This document shows, one piece after another, positions 56,901 to 64,000 of a stretch of 64,000 nt of DNA. The stretch spans positions 10,478,001 to 10,542,000 of the forward strand of contig CAJFCV020000002.1 of NCBI GenBank assembly GCA_904066235.2. Direction: 5' to 3'. The translations under genes and the position numbers were made by a program. How positions within the stretch are numbered: the first letter of the stretch is position 1; every line of letters begins with the position of its first letter. The notes under the pieces are model-generated. The model ran no database searches, was not told the DNA's origin, and saw nothing but the letters and a program-made list of their open reading frames with translations. Source of the stretch: Bursaphelenchus xylophilus. Taxonomy: Eukaryota; Nematoda; Chromadorea; Rhabditida; Aphelenchoididae.

Positions 56901-58152
56901 GGCATCAAGGCTTCATCGAACAGAAACTTGGTTTGGCTTAAATTTGCATCATCTGACATCTGTAATTGTGGAGCTGAGCCTAAAATTTTCAATCTTGAAC
57001 CCGCATCTTGGCGCCAAAAACTTTGATCGAGCCGGCTCTAGAAAAGGAGGTCAACCCGGTCCGGCCCTTTTCGAAATTTTCGAAGCCCAGCCTCTGCCAT
57101 GTCTCATATTTTTTTTTATTTTCATCGTGCTCATGGTTTTCCCGACAGAAGAGAAAATGTCCATGCACTTTATGAAAATACTAATATGAAGATCTTATGG
57201 CTTCCATTGATGATTTAGATAAAATTTCAAAAAATCTAACAAAAATTTTTCGATATTTTTTAGGAATGCTGGGAATTTTTGAGTTACTAGATGCAGGAAG
57301 CGTATTTTACAAACCTTCTTGTTTATATTTGTCTCTAATATTGCTGTTTTTTACTTTGTTTTTGTTGCCTCTCCCCTTTCTTATCAATTTTTCCCCAAAT
57401 CAGCTACTGAATTGACAAAAAACACTCTCTAATTTCCCGAAAAACTGTTGGTTATTCCCTCTTCTTCTCCATTTCTCCCTGCCCATTCATATAAAGCTTG
57501 ATTGCGGGTCCTTAAAATCGAAAATAAAACTAAAATCCGGTCCCATTCCCTCAAGACTTGGAAGCGCGCTGCGAAAAACATCCCTCTCGGAACAAAGCCC
57601 CTAACATAAAACTACTATAAAACGAGACGTCTTGATTTCATTAAATTAGCATTTTCTCCACTCGAACATTTCCTTTCCCTTTTATGGAATCTGATTTTGG
57701 GGAGCAGCGGGAGCAAAGAAAGGGATGCCGAGACGTCTGTGGAAGCTGTTCCGCGGCGTTTTCCCTTCGCGATTTTACGTTTTTGGTTTGTTTACAAAAG
57801 CGGCGAGATGTCATCATGAGATCGGCTCGAAGTTTGGAAAAGTGGCGTAATTGCGGTTTAATGAAATTTTTTGGGAAGTTTAGTCGAAAAAAGGGATTTT
57901 TGTTGATTTTTCAGGTTGAAAATGGAAATACAGAATTTTCTAGCTGTTTAGAAAGTACTTTCAACAATTTAATTTAAATTTTCAATTTGAAATTTAAATT
58001 TTGTTTGGAATTTCCACAAAAAATTTAGATTTTTTTTCATTTTTTCCCCTTTTATTTTCCGTTAACACACAAAAAAAATCAAATTGAGATGTTATGCAAA
58101 TTTTTTAAACTTATATTCCTCCAAATTTCCATAAAAACCCAAAAAGTTTTTT
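56901..58152. other. Intergenic DNA with MITE relics, then unassigned sequence
   Basis: 57.03-57.19 kb holds worn pieces of the GC-rich element, MITE-1 and MITE-5. 57.42-58.15 kb includes a less AT-rich island (57.48-57.85 kb) with no supported gene. Confidence 0.4.
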
Positions 58153-58225
58153 CGACCACGGCAGGATTCGAACCTACAATCTTCGGTTCCGTAGACCGAC
58201 GCGTTATCCATTGCGCCACGCGGCC
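58153..58225 (-). tRNA. tRNA-Arg (anticodon ACG)
   Basis: The minus strand gives a full 73-nt cloverleaf: acceptor GGCCGCG paired with CGTGGTC, D arm GGCGCAATGGATAACGC, anticodon arm TCGGT-CTACGGA-ACCGA (anticodon ACG, reads CGU), T arm GTAGG-TTCGAAT-CCTGC, discriminator G. A run of five T follows the 3' end as Pol III terminator. Confidence 0.95.
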
Positions 58226-59526
58226 ACGGCTGCCTTTTGGTCACTTTTCCCTCCGATTTCTTTCGAAAGGGAAAGGCACACGTTTTTGTCCATAAAATTT
58301 ACGTTTTCTTCAAAACTCAATTTTTTGCTTTCTAAAATACGGATTTTTTTGTAAAATATCAAAAACGATTATCTCAATTTGATAAAGAAAAGATTTTTTC
58401 CAGTGAAAACTCACGTTTTCCTCCATAAAATACGTTTTTCACCCCTGAAAGTGGTGTTTTCCCCCCTTTTTTTTACTTTTTACTCTTTTTTCCACTAATT
58501 CGGTTTTGTAGCGGGATCGATCCGCTTTCCTCTCATTTTAAATCGCTTGAAAAAAGGGGTTTTCGATTCTGAAATTGAACCGGTTTCTCATTAGTCGTTT
58601 TTTCGGACTTTCTTTCAAAAAAACCGCCAAGAAATTAGAAAAAAATTAAAAGAAGGGGGGATGTCTTGAATCCTGTCGATGATTTATTTCGCATTTTTGG
58701 GCTGAATTTTACGAGTTTTTTTGGGAAGTTTTGCGTGTTTGTTTTGGTTGGGTAAATATGGGAAAGCGAACGCGGCGAGATGTAATTGGTGGTGTTAATG
58801 GTATTATGACGTGCGTCATTGATGTCTGCGATTTTTGGAGGCAAAAAAATTGGGTTTTGGTTTGATTTTTTGTCGGAAAAATAAAAAAAATGAAAGTTTG
58901 GAATTTTTTGAAAGGAATGGGGAAATTTGTAAAATTGATGACCTTTTAAGGCAAATTAGATTGTGAAATGGTGTCACAAAATAAAAAGAAAGGTTATGTT
59001 TTCTTGAGACATCAAAATATTTGCATATTCAAACTGAATTTTCACAAAATCATCTATTTTTTGACCAAAACTCGGTTTTTTGGGGAAAAATGGGAAAATT
59101 TGTAAAATTGATGACTTTTTAAGGCAAGTTAGATTGTGAAATGGGATCACAAAAGAAAAAGGAAGTTTATATTTTCTTGAGACATCAAAATATTTGCATA
59201 TTCAACTTGATTTTTTTTTAAATCGTCTATTTTTCCCTAAAAACCCGGCTTTTTTGCCCAAAACTCCTAATTTTTGTCATTTTCACCTAATTTTTCTTCA
59301 ATTTATATATGAAATATTAACTTAAAATCAAGATTACACTCTCTGCCATCCGAATCATCCTAAATATGTTTCGATTTTCCGCGATTTCCCCAAAAAAATC
59401 TCAAAAATCAGCAAAAAAATCAAACTTTCAGATCTCGCGTAACAGTATGCGTAGATTGGAATAAATGTGAGAAGTGATCAAAAGCCTGCCTGAACTTGCC
59501 ATTTTCCCCTCATACCGGTTGTAAAT
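58226..59526. other. Upstream region of the KANK-like gene, with a two-copy ~173-bp repeat
   Basis: The text GAAATTTGTAAAATTGATGA...TTGAGACATCAAAATATTTG occurs twice (about 58920 and 59093). The rest is AT-rich. CAAACTTTCAG at 59421-59431 is a likely trans-splice acceptor 95 bases before the KANK ATG, followed by two tiny upstream open frames (ATGCGTAG and ATGTGA). Confidence 0.5.
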
Positions 59527-62500
59527 ATGCTTGCCTCACAAAATTCGGCCGTTCTTCCGCCGAATGGTCAAGAAAAGTGTACCTGTTGTCCGTACGGCTT
59601 TCATTTGGATTTGGACTTCGTGGCGTTTGCTGAGGACGTCGCCTCAGGCAAGGAGGTAAAATTTCATCACTTTATTTATCATTTTTTCTTTGAAAAATAT
59701 AGAAAAAGTCTAATTTTTGATGATTTTTAAGAGTTTTTTGATGTTTTTGGTAAAAAATCTCATTTTTAGCGGCGAAAAACTCCTGACTATCATTTCAACA
59801 CCGAGCCTAGACGGTCGAGACCGTTGACAAAATCAAAGGGGATTCGGGATTCCAATGGAAACGGAGTGGAAACCCCTCCGGCGAATGGAAGTGCCTTCAA
59901 AAGCCTTTCAAAGTAAGTTTTTGAAAAATTGCACGGTGCAAAAGGGAAGTATATGGACGTCATGATGATTAGAGACCTGAATTTTTGAATCTAGACATTA
60001 TTTTCTCGATTTTTATGGCTTTTGAAAAATTTTTTAATTTTGCACGGTGCAGTCTAAAAAATTTTGCACCGTGCGGCTTTGTGAACAAAGTTTTTCTGAA
60101 ATTTGTTTTATGATATCATACTACAGTGTCTCTAATTTACTCTGTAAAAATTTTGAGTCATCATTTTAGCTGCGCACTGTGCAACGGCCAAAACAAAATT
60201 TTTCGCACTGTGCAAAAAAATTAAAAAAAACTTTTTTTAGAAAATCGCTAAATGATGTTGTGAATGACCTAAACGCCCTAAGTCAAGATTATGACCGTCT
60301 GTTGCACGAGGATCAGCCGAGAACTGAGCCCAGTACAGCGCATTCAACAATGCCTCGGCCAGAAAATGGAAATTATCAGTTTCAAGCTCCAAAACCTGCC
60401 GAGACTCGTCGTCAATATCTCGGAGGGTTCAGCAGTGGGAGCCTTCGAAATCCACTGCTTTCGGACATCAGAACTCCAGCTCATTCAGGGAGTAATCGAG
60501 TAGCCGAGAGGAGTAATGCCTATTCCCCGTTTGACCCCTATTCTACCTTGCCAAATTCAACTGTAGATCATCATGAACACAGTAAAACACCGTTAACTGT
60601 AGTGGCCAATGAAGAGGTAGGGTTTTTACCATTTTCTGGGATGTATTTTGAGGTTTTTTACGAGAAATTTTGATTTTTTGTGCTGTTTCTGGACAAATTT
60701 TGGATTTTTTGGTTAAAAGCAGAGTGTTAATTGAACTTTCAGGTGTCTCAAATATTCTCTGACCGGTCAAGGACTTTGCCAACCCTCAGGCGATCTGTGA
60801 CATCTGCTCCTACATCACCAGTCCCCGGAAAAAGTACGTTTTTTACCAATTTTACAAAAAGAAACACAATTTGATGTAAAATATAGAGCGTTTAAAATTT
60901 AATTAGAGTTTAACAAGGAAAGTACTTCTATGGGGTGTGGAGTTACAGGTCGAGATATATATCAAAAAATTTGCAAAAATTTTCTGATTCAGAATATATA
61001 AAAATTAGCTGCCTAATTTTGGTCTGATGACATGTTTTTGTCCTCAGAAGTTTTCTCGCGACACCATGCAAGTGTCTTTTTGACCGTGTTTTTACCAATA
61101 AAAAAACTTTGTTTTGTCCTAAAATAAATTCTGAGGCCTTGACAAGCCTTAAAATATCAAATTGGATTACAACTACACCTTAGAAGCAGTTCAAATGTAT
61201 AAAATAGGTTCTCGTGTGGCAAAACGAATCGAACCCGTTCCCTTCGGATTCCCAATCTAGCGCTCTAACCACTCGGCCACACCGCTCTCTTCCGAAGGAA
61301 GAGACCGAGCGCGCTTTTGTTGCCGCAGATTTTTTTCCTCGAGAAATACATTTATTGATAAAACTCGTAGGTAGACCAAAATTAGGCAGCTAATTTTTAT
61401 ACATTCTGAATCAGAAAATTTTTGCGAATTTTTTGATATATATCTCGACCTGTAACTCCACACCCCATAGAAGTACTTTCCTTGTAAAATACGTTGGCCA
61501 ACCTAAAAATAGGAAAAATTATTCAAAAAGTTGTTTCGACCACGGCAGGATTCGAACCTACAATCTTCGGTTCCGTAGACCGACGCGTTATCCATTGCGC
61601 CACGCGGCCACGCCTTGCTTTCTCCTTTGGTTTCCTTTCGAATGGACCCAGAAGAGTTCCAGTAGAAATATTTATAAGGGAAGTACCCCAAAATGCGAAG
61701 ATCCGATTTTCTTTAAATCGTGCATACATTTCGCACATAGGCCACATATCAATTCCCGAAAATTTTAGCTTACGCTTTGCAGGGGCGGCCGAGATATCCA
61801 ACGATCTTTGCTGCCGAGAGAGTACACAAAATTCGGAGAGCGGTCAGAGAAAAACCACTTTTTGACTATATCGTTGGAAGTTTCATGCGGAAACAATTGA
61901 CTTTTTTGGAAACATTACCATTAGAAATAGGCTAGAAACTTCGCTTGCCAAAATTCGCAAAAAATTGTAATTAGTTTCTAAAATACGATTTTTTTATTTG
62001 TAAAATACGGGATGATTTAAATATCGTCTAATTTAAAAAAGCGACCTATAAAAAATAATCAATTTTTGGCAAAATTTAATTACAATTTACTTCAAGACAA
62101 ACTATTCAATTTTTTTCAGCCTTCTACACAGCACTAGGCCAATCCTTGGCGAATCTTCGAAATCGCGCCCCCTTGTCGCCGATTCTCCATCAAGAAGCCA
62201 CTCCATTTGGTGGAGCCACCCTTCCCTCAACTGGAGCTTTTGCCGCGGGACCGAAACGAGAGAGAATTTATGAACCCGCAGCGAAGGCAAAGCCCCCACT
62301 ACCGAGACGCTATTTCGAGCCACAGCGACGATATCCACGAGTCTTGTCGCCGGAACCGGAGAAAACTCGATCGCCGAGCACATTGAGGTGTGTTAACATC
62401 AAAACATTAGATATATCGGTCTGTCGGGAAAATTTTGAGCACATGTCGCTGGGCTGATCACGTCAGAACTCCTACATATTAGGATTTGGACTAATTACGG

Positions 62501-63853
62501 TACAACAAAAACCTGTCTATAACAAAAAATTTCAACGGTCTCGAGAGTCAAGTTTAGGCCAAAGCGAACCTCCTGTTCAATGAAACCCTTCTAACAGTCT
62601 GTCGGGAAAATAATGAGCACAATTTTCGTGTAATCGCATTGCTGAAGCGAAAAGCAATTTGATTTTGCCACGACACAATTCATTTTCTCCGCGATGCAAT
62701 TTTCGATGCGACAAAGTGCTCATTATTTTTCCGACAGACTGATAAAACAAAAAATTTCCCTCGACAGGCCTTTTTGCGTCTAAATTTACGAGCAGGCTTC
62801 ATCTGGACGTCCTTCCTAAAAGATTACTGCAGTGAAGACTAGAGACTGCCACGGCCAAAATTTCGGCTTCGGTTCATAGCTCCCAGAGCCGGGGCCGAGG
62901 CCGAATTTGCGGTTCGGGCTCCCGGCTCCATGAAGTAACTAACTAAACGCGTTCAACGTGCCTGGCACTCAAAAAAAAGTTTTCCAAAAATAAAAGTTAT
63001 TAGTGTCAGAGATAAGACACCCAACATTTTTGAGCCAAGTCGTACGAAACACATCCTTCCCAGAATTTTGCAAGCAATTGATTTGGCAAGATCACAAAAT
63101 TTTTACTTTTCTGCACGCTGAGAAGAACAGCTCCGTAGCCATGAAAATACATGATAAAGATCACTCTAAAATTCCTGAATTTTCAGAAATTCCAATCTCC
63201 ACAACCGCACCTACTACACCACCAGCACTTCTCCTCGTCAAGACACAACAAGCAGTAGTTCCTCAAGTCATCGTGTTCCGTATCGAAGCAAAAGCACAGG
63301 GGCCCAATTGCCCAGCTTTTACGATCAGTTCGCGTCAGTGCTGCGGGACCGAAATGAGCCTTCGGAAAGTCGCTATTCTACCCTAAAATACGACAACGAC
63401 CCACGATATTCGACTATACGTACGGAGCCGGCCGATAATCGATATTCCGCGAAAATTGAAAGCAATTTTAACGGACTGTCTAATGGATATTCCACTCCAA
63501 AAGAAACGGTCGATAACCGATATTCGACCGGTCGGAATGACTCGATTTTGAGTCAGTATACTCCACAGGGCATTGTGAATCATAACGGATATCAGGAACA
63601 GAGAAAAAAAGTGGAAAGTCATTACTCTGCCCCTATTTCGCAGACAGCTGATATCAAGTACAAGGTGGAAGATCCTGTCGATTTATTGCTGGAAGAGTTC
63701 AAGAAACCAATTGAGGAGATTGAGCGGATCATTGAGGATCCGCACAGGAAGACTGAAGAGAATTATCGAAAATCAAGCGATCCACACAGGGCGATTGAAG
63801 ACCCTTATCCGAGAGTTCAACCGGATTCGTTGGGGCTGGATTTGAGCGCTGTG
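59527..63853 (+). CDS. KANK/VAB-19-like protein, N-terminal 558 residues in six exons (3' end outside window)
   Basis: Exons 59527-59655, 59770-59912, 60241-60616, 60743-60833, 62120-62387 and 63187-63853 join in frame through GT-AG introns and end at a GTAAGTAAG donor. Residues about 21-43 (CPYGFHLDLDFVAFAEDVAS) form the KN motif (human KANK1: TPYGYQLDLDFLKYVDDI), which in vertebrates binds talin. A basic RRKTPDYHFNTEPRRSRP follows as in the family. The middle is long, Ser/Pro-rich and disordered, with repeated (R/G)YS(T/A) at about residues 398-450, then acidic helical text (VDLLLEEFKKPIEEIERIIE). The ankyrin repeats expected at the C terminus must lie beyond the window. In C. elegans VAB-19 localises to epidermal attachment structures and links them to actin. 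Intron 4 holds MITE-6, a tRNA gene and MITE-2. Confidence 0.88.
60911..61485. mobile_element. MITE-6 copy carrying a tRNA-like sequence, in KANK-like intron 4
   Basis: Ends CAAGGAAAGTACTTCTATGG and CCATAGAAGTACTTTCCTTG, flanked by TAA on both sides, with arms over 100 bases long (GTGTGGAGTTACAGGTCGAG; TTAGCTGCCTAATTTTGGTC). Confidence 0.8.
61220..61290 (-). ncRNA. tRNA-derived sequence (class II-like) inside MITE-6
   Basis: The minus strand reads AGAGCGGTGTGGCCGAGTGG with A box TGGCCGAGTGGTTAG and B box GGGTTCGATTC. It is homologous with 33411-33500, including the upstream phrase CGGTCTCTTCCTTCGG. The anticodon region is TTGGGAATCC; the T stem is poorly paired. Probably a pseudo-tRNA retaining Pol III promoter boxes. 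Confidence 0.6.
61537..61609 (-). tRNA. tRNA-Arg (anticodon ACG), antisense within KANK-like intron 4
   Basis: Identical over all 73 bases to the gene at 58153-58225, with its own five-T terminator. It lies about 50 bases from the MITE-6 end. Confidence 0.95.
61674..61965. mobile_element. MITE-2 fragment
   Basis: Starts TAAGGGAAGTACCCCAAAAT and follows the family interior (CTTACGCTTTGCAGGGGCGG; GAGCGGTCAGAGAAAAACCA) before fading. Confidence 0.65.
62594..62743. mobile_element. MITE-1 copy in KANK-like intron 5
   Basis: CAGTCTGTCGGGAAAATAAT...ATTATTTTTCCGACAGACTG; a left-end fragment of another copy lies at about 62419-62460, and one at about 63895 follows exon 6. Confidence 0.75.
62841..63145. 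mobile_element. Degraded MITE-4 copy in KANK-like intron 5
   Basis: AGAGACTGCCACGGCCAAAA start, GAGCCGGGGCCGAGGCCG, then AAAATAAAAGTTATTAGTG and AAGATCACAAAATTTTTACT as in the other copies. The right TIR is missing. Confidence 0.65.
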
Positions 63854-64000
63854 GTAAGTAAGGGTTGGTCTACAAAATTGTTCGAGCTTTTATCAGTCTG
63901 TCGGGAAAATTTTTTTCTACTGAAATGTTTACAAAGGTGTGGCCGAAAACCCAAAAAAGTCAAATGATGGGCCTTGTAGTCAGCCTTTCCCTAAAATTGA

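Noticed and set aside
56671..57189. 172-codon plus-strand frame
   Set aside because: It crosses the minimal MITE-1 and relics of the GC-rich element; the hydrophobic end is AT-rich DNA.
61433..61865. Frames over the tRNA region (for example FDHGRIRTYNLRFRRPTR, also 58089)
   Set aside because: They are translations of the tRNA-Arg gene and the neighbouring MITE-2.

Overview
The window looks like nematode nuclear DNA, most likely Caenorhabditis or a close rhabditid. Introns begin GTAAG/GTGAG and end TTTTCAG/TTTTAG, several start codons lie just downstream of trans-splice-like acceptors, and the genes include a nematode-type patched-related protein and a KANK/VAB-19-like protein. Intergenic DNA is AT-rich with many A/T runs and is packed with short terminal-inverted-repeat (TIR) elements. 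The genus is inferred, not proven. No prokaryotic operon, rRNA gene or CRISPR array was seen.

Genes, left to right: (1) 3' end of a NAA50-like GNAT N-acetyltransferase (218-532, +). (2) A 3.9 kb element with perfect 64-bp TIRs (870-4772), carrying inverted, degenerate multi-exon gene copies and a membrane-protein pseudogene. (3) A candidate terminal exon (9037-9243) and a small three-exon coiled-coil gene (9706-10428), followed by a broken copy of its first exon. (4) A nine-exon patched-related gene (23769-35959, +; 840 aa as modelled). (5) A small single-pass membrane protein (37004-39036, +; 102 aa), convergent with (6) a TMEM65-like mitochondrial membrane protein (39164-41947, -; 200 aa). 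(7) The N-terminal 558 residues of a KANK/VAB-19-like gene (59527 to 63853 and onward, +), which runs off the right edge. Two identical tRNA-Arg(ACG) genes lie at 58153-58225 and 61537-61609 (both -); the second is antisense inside a KANK intron.

Between the genes are families I label MITE-1 to MITE-9. MITE-1: TIR TCAGTCTGTCGGG, TA target. MITE-2: TIR CAGGGGAAGTAC, TTA/TAA target. MITE-3: TIR TACAGTGACGGACC, TA target. MITE-4: TIR CAGAGATTGCCACGG, 8-bp target duplication, hAT-like. MITE-5: TIR TTAGTATTTTCATAAAG. MITE-6: TIR CAAGGAAAGTACTT, TAA target, carries a tRNA-like sequence. MITE-7: TIR AAAGTTCCTTATTTTGGCC. MITE-8: TIR GTCGCGACATAAAGTC. MITE-9: TIR ACGGCAACCC. A separate dispersed family fills 4.8-14.2 kb. 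Several unrelated tandem repeats have units of about 130-185 bp.

The most unusual signal is a short odd palindrome, (T)TGCACNGTGC(A), with any base in the middle. It is scattered through most of the window and forms dense arrays at 29.3-30.45, 39.84-40.37, 41.98-42.9 and 49.82-51.06 kb. It resembles the short motifs that HIM-8/ZIM zinc-finger proteins bind at C. elegans meiotic pairing centres. That link is a hypothesis.
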